Below are positions 41,652-48,716 of a stretch of DNA of 64,000 nucleotides, piece by piece. A program made the position numbers and the translations under genes. Source of the stretch: Eubacteriaceae bacterium (GTDB lineage: Bacteria > Bacillota > Clostridia > Oscillospirales > Acutalibacteraceae). The stretch is taken from positions 1 to 64,000 of the forward strand of contig JAETRQ010000014.1 in NCBI GenBank assembly GCA_021770095.1. Direction: 5' to 3'. The first letter of the stretch is position 1. Each line of letters opens with the position of its first letter. The notes beneath the pieces are model-generated. The model had not been told where the DNA came from. It saw only the letters and a list, made by a program, of their open reading frames with translations, and searched no databases.

Positions 41652-42950
41652 TCACGCAGGAATAATAATTGAAAAGAAAAATTCCTTATTCTTATCTTCA
41701 ATGACATATGAGCCGCCATACTTCTCAATACTTTTTAACACATTTTTGATTCCTACACCATGCTCATCAACGTTTGTGGTTTTTGTAGATTTTATCTCAC
41801 CATTTTCGTATTTTACATCGTAATTAAATGTGTTTTTAACTGCAATAATTGTCATGTCATCTTCTTTAACAAACTTGAACTTTATAACCTTTTTACCCTC
41901 ACAAGTCTCGCACGCTTCAATGGCATTGTTCAAAAGATTGGAAAGAATAGTAACCACATCCTCATCTTTTATTTTCAGTTCTGAAAGGTCATTTACCCTG
42001 AACACAAAAACAATTCCCTTTGCATCTGCCTCCTGATACTTCGTATTAAGTATGGCATTTACTATTACATTATTAGTGTTAATGGTATCTGGTTCATTAT
42101 TCAAAGAACCGTTAATCTTTTTCACATATTCCTCTAATTTGGAATACTGCTTTTTATCCAATAAGGATTCAATACATGAAATCTGATTTTTATACTCATG
42201 TGTCTTTTTCTTTTGATTATCAAAATTTTCAGAAATAGACTTGTACATTTCCAACTGATCTCTTGCCTGAATTTGAAAAACCTTATTTTCATGCATCTTC
42301 ATTTCTCTTTCAACAATATCATTGATGAGATAGAATACAATGATATTCATTCCAACCATTCCAAATGCAATGATAGCCAGCAAATTTGCCTGCTCTACCG
42401 TCTGTATATATTCAAAAACAGATAACATTGCCGAAATAGATACTATAGTAAAAACAGGAAAAAACAGAAATCTTAACCATTCTGTATCCAACATCATCTC
42501 CATAGACTTTTTTCCAAATTTTTTCCTTATGACAAGAATAATAAAAAACAGTGTAACTTTCCCTAATAGATATACCAAATTACGCCCAATTACATACTGC
42601 TGTCCTAGTAGCTCACTATCCAAAGGTATCCATCTACTAATCAGATAAATCAGATAATCCAATGCCAGCAACAGTGCATCAAACAGTATAGCCAATACAA
42701 TAGATTTTCTTAGACTGATTTCAATATGCCAAAGCATAAAAATTGAAACTGTCAAAATGATAGCAATCTGCCTTATTACAAAATGTCCAGAAAAGCTATA
42801 TGAAAGAAAACATATGCTACCGAGCAACAACACAAACTGTAGTATATTGATCCAGCCTTTATATCGTATTTTCCCAAATGTCTCAAAAAAAATCTTACAA
42901 CACATTAATTCAATAAACATCAACAATATACTCTGCATTAACTCAAACAT
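41652..42950 (-). CDS. agrC: AgrC-like sensor kinase 2
   Basis: 432-aa kinase. Six hydrophobic segments fill the first 215 residues. A helical linker (MKMHENKVFQIQARDQLEMY) leads to the GHKL domain with KTHEYKNQISCIESLL (phospho-His), LSNLLNNAIEACE (N-box) and EHGVGIKNVLKSI. It should sense the AgrD2-derived peptide. The start ATG directly follows the TAA of agrA2, with GGGAG upstream, so the kinase and regulator are coupled. Confidence 0.93.
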   Translation of the reverse strand: MFELMQSILLMFIELMCCKIFFETFGKIRYKGWINILQFVLLLGSICFLSYSFSGHFVIRQIAIILTVSIFMLWHIEISLRKSIVLAILFDALLLALDYLIYLISRWIPLDSELLGQQYVIGRNLVYLLGKVTLFFIILVIRKKFGKKSMEMMLDTEWLRFLFFPVFTIVSISAMLSVFEYIQTVEQANLLAIIAFGMVGMNIIVFYLINDIVEREMKMHENKVFQIQARDQLEMYKSISENFDNQKKKTHEYKNQISCIESLLDKKQYSKLEEYVKKINGSLNNEPDTINTNNVIVNAILNTKYQEADAKGIVFVFRVNDLSELKIKDEDVVTILSNLLNNAIEACETCEGKKVIKFKFVKEDDMTIIAVKNTFNYDVKYENGEIKSTKTTNVDEHGVGIKNVLKSIEKYGGSYVIEDKNKEFFFSIIIPA

Positions 42951-43676
42951 TTACACTTCTCCCTGACACGCTATAAACTTTTTCTTGACTTCCGTATATC
43001 TTACCTTTGGTATGGGCAGCTCCACCCCATTTGTCAATATCACTTTATACCGGGCAACATTCTTAATGCATTTTACATTTACAAGATAGCTCTGGTGTGT
43101 CCTGATAAAACCATTCTCCGAAAGCATATCGTCCATCACATTTAATATTTCATACATGGTATAGACTATTTCATCGTCCTCCATAACATGAAACTCAAGT
43201 CTATGCAGATTACTTTCGATATACAATAGTCTATCCAGCACGATTTCTTTTCTGCCCTCTTTAAAGTCAAATTTTCTTTTTATCACAGAATAATTCATCT
43301 TATCAATAATGGCATCCATACATTCATTGACATTGCTCTGAAAATTGGCATTACCCTTTAACAAATATCTTACAACATCTAATCGGTATCCTTCCAGCGA
43401 ATAATCCACATATGCAGTCACGAATACTATAAATACTTCCCGGCTTACTTTTCTGATCATCTCAGCCGTCTTAATACCATCAATTTTCTCCATATTTATG
43501 TCTAAAAACACGACCGTATAGCGCACTACCCCGACACCTAATTCTACCAGTGCCTCCCCGGAGCTATATGTATCTATTTCATAAATAAGATCATTTTCTA
43601 TCATGTAGCCGGAGATCAGTTCTTTTAGTTCTTCTGTAAAAAGATTTTCATCATCACATATTGCAATTTTGAACAT
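42951..43676 (-). CDS. agrA: LytTR response regulator (AgrA-like) 2
   Basis: 241-aa regulator and the best candidate to bind the TTGCAGAAA boxes. The receiver domain has MFKIAICDDENLF and TVVFLDINMEKIDG (phospho-Asp), and the LytTR domain has VLDRLLYIESNLHRLEFHVM ... FIRTHQSYLVNVKCIKNV. The start at 43676 follows a strong GGAAGGAGGAG; the frame is open to 43757 but has no site there. Its own promoter (site I) and that of agrBD2 (site H) both contain the boxes. Confidence 0.94.
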   Translation of the reverse strand: MFKIAICDDENLFTEELKELISGYMIENDLIYEIDTYSSGEALVELGVGVVRYTVVFLDINMEKIDGIKTAEMIRKVSREVFIVFVTAYVDYSLEGYRLDVVRYLLKGNANFQSNVNECMDAIIDKMNYSVIKRKFDFKEGRKEIVLDRLLYIESNLHRLEFHVMEDDEIVYTMYEILNVMDDMLSENGFIRTHQSYLVNVKCIKNVARYKVILTNGVELPIPKVRYTEVKKKFIACQGEV

Positions 43677-43837
43677 CTGCTTTGTCTCCTCCTTCCTTGC
43701 CAATTGATAGCAATCTACCCCTGATACTTTATACCCCATCATTTTGTATTTCGACATGTATTACTCAATTTATTAATTTTTATTTACATTTACCGTAAGA
43801 AAAAAAGCACGCAAAAATCTACAATTCCCCCCTTATT

Positions 43838-43907
43838 ATTTTATTTTTCTTTAGCACATTAGTCAACTGAATTGCAGAAAACGACCATATTATGCAGAAT
43901 TTGACAC
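43838..43907 (-). promoter_or_regulatory. Tandem LytTR-type box and promoter of agrAC2 (site I)
   Basis: Boxes TTGCAGAAAACGACC (43872) and ATGCAGAATTTGAC (43892), 20 bp apart; the second is degenerate. A TTGACT -35 and a TAAAAT -10 (43838-43843) follow with a 17-bp spacer. Confidence 0.78.
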
Positions 43908-44044
43908 AAGCATAAAATCAGCAATATTTATTTTTGGATTAGAACCCGTTTTAGTCCATTTTTATTTTATTTTTTCTAAAAAAGTGCTATACTAGGTTTG
44001 TGTCCATTTTCAAACTTTAAGAATAAAGGAGCAAAGATATAGAT

Positions 44045-44803
44045 ATGAAGATTCAAGACCTAAACATTTCTGCCGCTTCTAAATCTGCCTTGAAGAGTAT
44101 CGGCTTGACAATGGTTTCAGAACTTGCAGGACAAAACTACATTACCCTGATAAATAAATTCCCCAAGAATTTTAATATTGAACCTCTGATTGACGAATTG
44201 AACGCTTTAGGTTATCTACTGCCACCCAGTAACGAAATATCCATCTATGATATCCCCATGTCTAAGCGATTGCAGAACGCCCTTGTGCGAAATGGTGTTA
44301 TGTACCTTTCGCAGCTTGCTTCTTATCCCAAAGAAGATATTCTACATTTCCGAAACTTGGGACAAAAGACCATCTTAGAATTGGAACAAATTTGTCAGGA
44401 ACACGACATAGAATTACGATCCATATTATCTATTAAAGAATATTTTGATAAATACCAGTTGCCCTCAAAAATTTACCCCCTGCTGTTCCAAAACAATATA
44501 TCCTGTTTAGATGATTTTAGACACATGACAGCAAATGACTTATACCGTATATGTCAGGAAGATTACAGCCTTACCATGCAGTCCTATTATATTTTGAAAG
44601 ATAATGGAATTGTATTTGACGACTGGCAGGATAAGTACATTTTTGAGATTCTGCCTGAAAATAATGCTACCCTGCTTTGGAAAAAATACAAAATTAGTAT
44701 GCTTTCACAAATGCCTGACTGTAGTGAATATACACTAAAGGAAACCATTTCATCTTCTTATTCATTTACAGCGGCTATGAAAGAATTATTATCAAATGGA
44801 TAG
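44045..44803 (+). CDS. RNA polymerase alpha-CTD-like repeat protein
   Basis: 252-aa protein. The segment at about 75-130 (IYDIPMSKRLQNALVRNGVM ... FRNLGQKTILELEQIC) closely follows the RNA polymerase alpha C-terminal domain, with its helix-hairpin-helix DNA contact. The first 60 residues (LNISAASKSALKSIGLTMVS) look like a divergent second copy, and later segments (YPLLFQNNISCLDDF...; TLLWKKYKISMLSQMP) suggest further degenerate ones. It lacks the assembly domain of true alpha. It may act as a DNA-binding adaptor or decoy for activators. Unlike its neighbours it reads on the plus strand, and its promoter (TATACT at 43988) has an upstream GTTTTAGTCCA motif. Confidence 0.82.
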   Translation: MKIQDLNISAASKSALKSIGLTMVSELAGQNYITLINKFPKNFNIEPLIDELNALGYLLPPSNEISIYDIPMSKRLQNALVRNGVMYLSQLASYPKEDILHFRNLGQKTILELEQICQEHDIELRSILSIKEYFDKYQLPSKIYPLLFQNNISCLDDFRHMTANDLYRICQEDYSLTMQSYYILKDNGIVFDDWQDKYIFEILPENNATLLWKKYKISMLSQMPDCSEYTLKETISSSYSFTAAMKELLSNG

Positions 44804-44827
44804 ATATGTACTATATGCAAATGAAAT

Positions 44828-44855
44828 GACAGGTCACACCGATCTGTCGTTTTTA
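44828..44855. terminator. Terminator between convergent genes
   Basis: GACAGGTC/GATCTGTC stem followed on the plus strand by GTTTTTATTT. It separates the alpha-CTD-like gene and the convergent XRE gene. Confidence 0.75.
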
Positions 44856-45086
44856 TTTCAGCAATTCATCATATGTTGTTTCCAATACATCTCTGATTGC
44901 TCTAAGTTGTGATGCCTGTATGTGCTGGATTCCCCTTTCTATCTTCACTAATGCTTCTCTTGTCAATGGTACATTCTTTAACTGCATCAATGCCACCATT
45001 TCCGTCTGCCGCATACCCTTTTCTTTTCTGATCCGTCTGATGTTCTGTCCGATAAATATTTCGTCCTGCTTTATTTTCTGCTCCAT
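44853..45086 (-). CDS. XRE-family regulator with one LytTR-type box
   Basis: 77-aa helix-turn-helix protein: FIGQNIRRIRKEKGMRQTEM ... LTREALVKIERGIQH and the tail ETTYDELLK. Start 45086 (MEQKIKQDE) follows CAGGAG at about 12 bases; the longer frame to 45206 runs through the promoter and is unlikely. A single TTGCAGAAAACGG box lies at 45190-45203, and a GTTTTAGTCCA motif, shared with the alpha-CTD-like gene promoter, at 45163-45173. Confidence 0.85.
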   Translation of the reverse strand: MEQKIKQDEIFIGQNIRRIRKEKGMRQTEMVALMQLKNVPLTREALVKIERGIQHIQASQLRAIRDVLETTYDELLK

Positions 45087-45130
45087 ATCATCACCACACT
45101 CCTGAACCCGTTTCGGTTCTTTTTTAAGTA

Positions 45131-45204
45131 TTGTATTCAATAGAGCTATCGAAAAGAGACTGGTTTTAGTCCACTTTATGTAATTTTTATTGCAGAAAAC
45201 GGTC
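45131..45204 (-). promoter_or_regulatory. Promoter of the XRE gene with a single LytTR-type box (site J)
   Basis: A single TTGCAGAAAACGG box (45190-45202) has no partner 20 bp to either side. A -10 TACAAT-like sequence lies near 45131-45136 on the minus strand. A GTTTTAGTCCA motif (45163-45173) sits between box and -10. Confidence 0.45.
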
Positions 45205-45364
45205 AATAAACAGTATTAGCCTTTCCTAAAATAATCTGGCACTACCAAAACTTTCCTCTACGCCTTGACATACATAACAAATATTCGATATCCATTTTCT
45301 AATGTGAGCTTTACTCTTTTTTAAACCAAACTTCGCCAATACTGTCTAATAAACAACAGTATCA

Positions 45365-45408
45365 AAAAATAGGCAGGTAATAATTTTAATATTATTACCT
45401 GCCTATTA
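45365..45408 (-). terminator. Terminator of the 46881/46188 operon
   Basis: Perfect stem AATAGGCAGGTAATAA / TTATTACCTGCCTATT with a U-run in the minus direction, just beyond conserved 3' element copy 2. Confidence 0.88.
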
Positions 45409-45420
45409 AAGTATAACAAT

Positions 45421-45475
45421 CATACGATTCTTCTGTCAGTCAGAATCAAACTGCTCTCTCCTATTGGAGTCCAAG
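45421..45475 (-). ncRNA. Conserved 3' element, copy 2
   Basis: Nearly identical to copy 3 at 47301-47355 (a handful of differences in about 53 bases) and related to copy 1 at 7766-7816. On the minus strand: ACTCC-AAT-AGGAG hairpin, then GATTCT-GACTGACAGA-AGAATC hairpin. It lies 27 bases after the stop of the 45502-46188 gene. In another frame it reads ESSLILTDRRIV-stop. Confidence 0.55.
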
Positions 45476-45501
45476 CATACATACTCTTTGCAACATAATT
45501 A

Positions 45502-46188
45502 TCAGCTCCGAGCCTGCGCCTTCTGGATATTATCTGACCAATATTTACTGCTAAAGAAATTGCCATTTCTAGGCAAGTTTCTAAACATATCCATGACAAT
45601 ATCATATGATAAGCCGGATGTATCCACAAACATCTCTTTCCCGTCTTTAGATTTAACTGCAATTCCATTATCGCCCACATATGCAACCGTATTGTCGTCT
45701 AATTGCTGTATTAATCCCGTCATTTCTGCGAATTTCTTTAGTGCGAACTCACCGGATTCTTCACAAAGTTTCCAGAACTTTTCTGCATCCTCACCTACCA
45801 TATATGGGTATTTCCCATCTCTAACAAACCATGAGATACCTGTTTCTGAATCCGTGTATTTAGGATCTGTTAATGCCCACTCGTTCAAAGGAACCCCCTT
45901 ATAATACACGGTCATCTTTCCGCTAGAATTATTGCTCATTTCTGATTCATCATTTTGAACATCTTTCTTAGCAATTTCATCCTGCCCCTGTTCATACCCT
46001 CTAGTTGATGCATTTGATTTTAATGCCTCATATATTCCTTGAACATCAGCATATTTATTAGCTTCAGCAACGTCTGGTTTCTCCAACACTTCCTGTTGCT
46101 GAAAAGCCTGTGTCTGGCTATACTTTGAATCAGTTCTTCTCCCTGTATAAATACTATTATTTACAGAGGTATTTATCATATTGACCAT
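45502..46188 (-). CDS. Leaderless hydrophilic cargo protein
   Basis: 228-aa protein starting MVNMINTSVNNSIYTGRRTD after GGGAGG. No signal peptide. The middle has MTVYYKGVPLNEWALTDPKY then ISWFVRDGKYPYMVGEDAEK, a pattern I recall from uncharacterised Lachnospiraceae proteins. The C-terminal half is compact and mixed alpha/beta (FAEMTGLIQQLDDNTVAYVG). It is second gene after the secreted protein 46336-46881, separated by a large hairpin region. It carries a conserved 3' element after its stop. Function unknown. Confidence 0.8.
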   Translation of the reverse strand: MVNMINTSVNNSIYTGRRTDSKYSQTQAFQQQEVLEKPDVAEANKYADVQGIYEALKSNASTRGYEQGQDEIAKKDVQNDESEMSNNSSGKMTVYYKGVPLNEWALTDPKYTDSETGISWFVRDGKYPYMVGEDAEKFWKLCEESGEFALKKFAEMTGLIQQLDDNTVAYVGDNGIAVKSKDGKEMFVDTSGLSYDIVMDMFRNLPRNGNFFSSKYWSDNIQKAQARS

Positions 46189-46212
46189 ATTTATAAGCCT
46201 CCCGCTTTTTCA

Positions 46213-46292
46213 ATTTGTTATAAATATTACTCATAATTGTACGCTACGCTCTATAACACATTGTTTTAAAGCGCAACGTACAATTTATGATG
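46213..46292 (-). repeat. Intergenic hairpin between paired genes
   Basis: AATTGTACG..CGCT and AGCG..CGTACAATT arms around a loop of about 25 bases lie between the secreted-protein and leaderless-protein genes. There is no U-run, so it may set the ratio of the two products. Confidence 0.5.
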
Positions 46293-46335
46293 CCATTCTG
46301 CTGTAGCTGTTCAACGCAACACATTCAGACACATA

Positions 46336-46881
46336 TTATTCCGCATAAGCAGCAGACAGAATATAACCTACCTGTGAAGATCCAACGGAATACAACTCAT
46401 AATAAAAATGGTATTTCACACCTGTCCTAACGCCTGTAAATGTTAATGTATATGAATCGTTTGCATAATTGGCAATCTTTACCTCAGCGCTGGAACCATC
46501 ACTTCCTTTCAGTGTAATTGATCCCTGAAGATAATCGGTGCCACTTTCATTAGGCATATAAACAAGCAGGCATAATTTTGTTACACTTGAGTTATTAATG
46601 GTATAAGTATAATTTCCATTGAATACACCACTTCTGGAGTTGCTTCTTGTAATAGTTCTATTTGCATCATACTGAACAGTATCCGCAAGAGCAACTACAT
46701 CATCATTTTCATAAGCCGGCGTTACAATAAGATCGCTGCAATCATTTACTTCTATTGCCTTGTTTGCATTAGGCGTAACCTGCCCTGTAATCGGAATTTC
46801 ACTTGCAAACGCAGTAGTTCCCATTGCCAAGCATAACATCAGACTCACTACCAGTGCCTTTAAACTTTTAAATTTCTTCAT
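46336..46881 (-). CDS. Secreted small beta-rich protein
   Basis: 181-aa exported protein. Start 46881 (MKKFKSLKALVV) follows AAAGGAG; signal core LVVSLMLCLAMGTTAFA, cleavage near residue 28. The mature part is beta-rich: NRTITRSNSRSGVFNGNYTY ... LCLLVYMPNESGTD ... SYTLTFTGVRTGVKYHFYYE. It looks like an immunoglobulin- or fibronectin-like fold, by pattern only. It is first in an operon with a leaderless protein. The promoter is tandem-box site K, with a leader of about 240 bases. Confidence 0.8.
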   Translation of the reverse strand: MKKFKSLKALVVSLMLCLAMGTTAFASEIPITGQVTPNANKAIEVNDCSDLIVTPAYENDDVVALADTVQYDANRTITRSNSRSGVFNGNYTYTINNSSVTKLCLLVYMPNESGTDYLQGSITLKGSDGSSAEVKIANYANDSYTLTFTGVRTGVKYHFYYELYSVGSSQVGYILSAAYAE

Positions 46882-46951
46882 CTTAAAATCTCCTTTCAAA
46901 TTAATATGACATCAAATTTTGTTCCAACAAGTTTGTTTACTAAGAATATAT

Positions 46952-47080
46952 CTACCCTCCTTTTCCACTCATTGTACATCGCTTATCCTTTTTACATAAG
47001 AACCTATGAAATCTAACTGCTATAGTATGTAAAAATACCACTCCTGAAACTACATAGATTAAATCTCTAAAGTAAAACAT
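46952..47080 (-). CDS. Possible 42-residue single-span peptide in the leader
   Basis: A frame of 42 codons in the long leader behind site K begins MFYFRDLIYVVSGVVFLHTI, with one hydrophobic span, then a basic tail with Cys (RFHRFLCKKDKRCTMSGKGG). The amino-acid pattern is that of a small membrane peptide, but no clear ribosome site precedes it. Either a real small gene or chance. Confidence 0.3.
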   Translation of the reverse strand: MFYFRDLIYVVSGVVFLHTIAVRFHRFLCKKDKRCTMSGKGG

Positions 47081-47125
47081 CATAGTTCAGAACATGTATT
47101 TTAAAGTAAGCGATACACTATAAAC

Positions 47126-47196
47126 ATATTACCTACCCAAAAAAAGATTTTCAATATGCCTTGCAGAAAGTGACCTGTTTTTGCAGAAAATGACCA
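47126..47196 (-). promoter_or_regulatory. Tandem LytTR-type box and promoter (site K)
   Basis: Boxes TTGCAGAAAGTGACC (47161) and TTGCAGAAAATGACC (47181), 20 bp apart. A TTGAAA -35 and a TAATAT -10 (47126-47131) follow with a 17-bp spacer. It drives 46881-45502 after an unusually long leader. Confidence 0.8.
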
Positions 47197-47242
47197 TCAA
47201 AACAAAATATCTTTATCTGGTTTTCCCAATGTAGAAGCAATA

Positions 47243-47284
47243 TTAAAAATTTAACGGGTAATAACCTAAAAATTATTACCCGCT
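47243..47284 (-). terminator. Terminator of the 48468/47928 operon
   Basis: AACGGGTAATAA / TTATTACCCGCT stem with a U-rich tail in the minus direction, beyond conserved 3' element copy 3. Confidence 0.75.
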
Positions 47285-47300
47285 AAATAAACATAGAAAT

Positions 47301-47355
47301 CATATGATTCTTCTGTCAGTCAGAACCAAGCTGCTCTCTCCTACGGAGTCCTAGT
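47301..47355 (-). ncRNA. Conserved 3' element, copy 3
   Basis: Matches copy 2 at nearly every base over about 53 positions and copy 1 more loosely. Minus strand: CTCC-GTA-GGAG hairpin and GGTTCT-GACTGACAGA-AGAATC hairpin. It lies about 35 bases after the stop of the 47389-47928 gene. Alternative reading DSVGESSLVLTDRRII-stop, with a stop codon immediately before it. Confidence 0.55.
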
Positions 47356-47388
47356 TTTCTGTTTCACCTATGTTTACATGCCAAAGCC

Positions 47389-47928
47389 TTATTTATACCT
47401 ACTATTTGCACTTGTCAAATTAAGATAAGTATCCATACTTTTCATCCAAAGCAACGATAAGTCAAACTTTCCCAATTTCTTTAGATCTTCTATGCTTTTT
47501 TTAAACATTGAGATAAAATCCCTTCTGTCATTAAGTCCCATATTACCAGCTTCAAGCGGCAAAGACGTAAAGCCACCTTGCTTTTCCACCTTGTAGTGTG
47601 CTTCCAATGCACGCATTTCAACTACCGTAGCGTTTGATGGATTAACATCGTTTATATAAATTTTTCTTTCAAATTCTTTTCCGTTTTCATCCACACCTTT
47701 AGCTAACACCACAGGATTTTCATCTGTTGATTCATCAGCATATTTAAGGCAATAAGAAAGACCTGTACCATTACCTCCTGTCCACAACATATTATCTGTC
47801 GTGAATATCTGATATACTTTTGGCGTTTCAACCGCATTAAATGTCCTTTCTTCAGGAGCTTTGGTACTACTGCTTTTCTGTTGACCATACAATGGAGCTA
47901 CTGCATTTAAGCCAGAACCAATGTGCAT
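47389..47928 (-). CDS. Leaderless hydrophilic cargo protein, paralogue of 7844-8308
   Basis: 179-aa protein starting MHIGSGLNAVAPLYGQQ after TTGGAGG. No signal peptide. The block from DENPVVLAKGVDENGKEFER to VNPSNATVVEMRALE aligns with the 7844-8308 protein (DSENPV ... ER ... VDPKNCDTAEMYAY). The C-terminus is helical (DRRDFISMFKKSIEDLKKLG). It follows the secreted protein 47977-48468 by 48 bases and shares its promoter L. Function unknown; the preserved pairing suggests that leaderless and secreted partners act together. Confidence 0.82.
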   Translation of the reverse strand: MHIGSGLNAVAPLYGQQKSSSTKAPEERTFNAVETPKVYQIFTTDNMLWTGGNGTGLSYCLKYADESTDENPVVLAKGVDENGKEFERKIYINDVNPSNATVVEMRALEAHYKVEKQGGFTSLPLEAGNMGLNDRRDFISMFKKSIEDLKKLGKFDLSLLWMKSMDTYLNLTSANSRYK

Positions 47929-47976
47929 ACTTCTGTTCCTCCAATCAGCCTCAAAATTTCTTTATAATACCTTGCC

Positions 47977-48468
47977 TTAATTTTTTCTGAATACACATGA
48001 AAAGGATTTCTCTCCATATGGAAAGTTGGTAGATCTAAATCTTGTAGCAAATGTATAATCGCCGGGAGCTGTTATTTTTCCGCAATCATACCAGTAATAA
48101 AAACCATCCGCACCATTACCCGAAATTATAAATGGCTGTTGCTTAAACCACGAAATACTTCTGCCGTTAAAAGTTGTAGTATCACTTCCATAACCATAAA
48201 CCTTAATGATCACACAGTAGTTTCCATTATCTAACAAACCATGATCATAAAGCTCGATTTTGGTTACTTGTGGAGCCGGACCGTCACCAGACCACCACAA
48301 AGGACTAATCCCATCATCATTATCCTCAATAGCCACCGTCATTCCGTCTACTTTTGTCAACTCAGGAATTTCATTTTCACTTTCTGCTGCGAACGCCATT
48401 GTACCCATCCCCATTAACATGGTTAATGCCAATGCAAACGCTAAACAATTTTTAATTTTTTTTAACAT
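47977..48468 (-). CDS. Secreted small beta-rich protein
   Basis: 163-aa exported protein. Start 48468 (MLKKIKNCLAFALALTMLMG) follows AGGAGG; signal cleavage near AFA-AES (about residue 27). The mature part has IPELTKVDGMTVAIEDNDDG, then strands TKIELYDHGLLDNGNYCVII and ITAPGDYTFATRFRSTNFPY with several Trp and aromatic residues and three Cys. No known family recognised. It is first in an operon with the 47389-47928 protein, about 120-190 bases behind site L. Confidence 0.8.
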   Translation of the reverse strand: MLKKIKNCLAFALALTMLMGMGTMAFAAESENEIPELTKVDGMTVAIEDNDDGISPLWWSGDGPAPQVTKIELYDHGLLDNGNYCVIIKVYGYGSDTTTFNGRSISWFKQQPFIISGNGADGFYYWYDCGKITAPGDYTFATRFRSTNFPYGEKSFSCVFRKN

Positions 48469-48586
48469 ACTCTTATACCTCCTAATATTTTTTATTTTTT
48501 CTATTATATATAGCACATTAACGATTATATTTATTACAAAATCCCCCCTTCATTCTTATATTTAATATGCTACATAGAACAAAAAA

Positions 48587-48657
48587 ATCATATCAAATAT
48601 TAATGAAAAGAGAAATCCCCCTTGCAGAAAGTGTCCCGTTTTTGCAGAAAACGACCA
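48587..48657 (-). promoter_or_regulatory. Tandem LytTR-type box and promoter (site L)
   Basis: Boxes TTGCAGAAAGTGTCC (48622) and TTGCAGAAAACGACC (48642), 20 bp apart. A TATGAT -10 (48587-48592) follows; the -35 is weak (TTTCTC). It drives 48468-47389. Confidence 0.8.
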
Positions 48658-48663
48658 CCCAAA

Positions 48664-48714
48664 CAAAAAAAGTCCCCCCGAATCAAACCTAAAGTTCAAT
48701 TCAAGAGGACTTTT
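48664..48714 (-). terminator. Terminator of the conjugation operon
   Basis: AAAAGTCC/GGACTTTT outer stem with U-run in the minus direction, three bases after the 48717 stop. It marks the cargo/backbone border on the right side. Confidence 0.75.
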
Positions 48715-48716
48715 CC

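Noticed and set aside
45420-45686. 88-codon minus-strand frame running through conserved 3' element copy 2
   Set aside because: It overlaps the 45502-46188 gene in another frame and has no ribosome site. Copy 3 has a stop codon directly before the same tail, so the shared part is treated as an RNA element instead.
8412-48657. Repeated TTGCAGAAA boxes as a CRISPR array or insertion sequence ends
   Set aside because: Copies come in pairs at promoter positions kilobases apart, with no spacer/repeat regularity and no transposase nearby.
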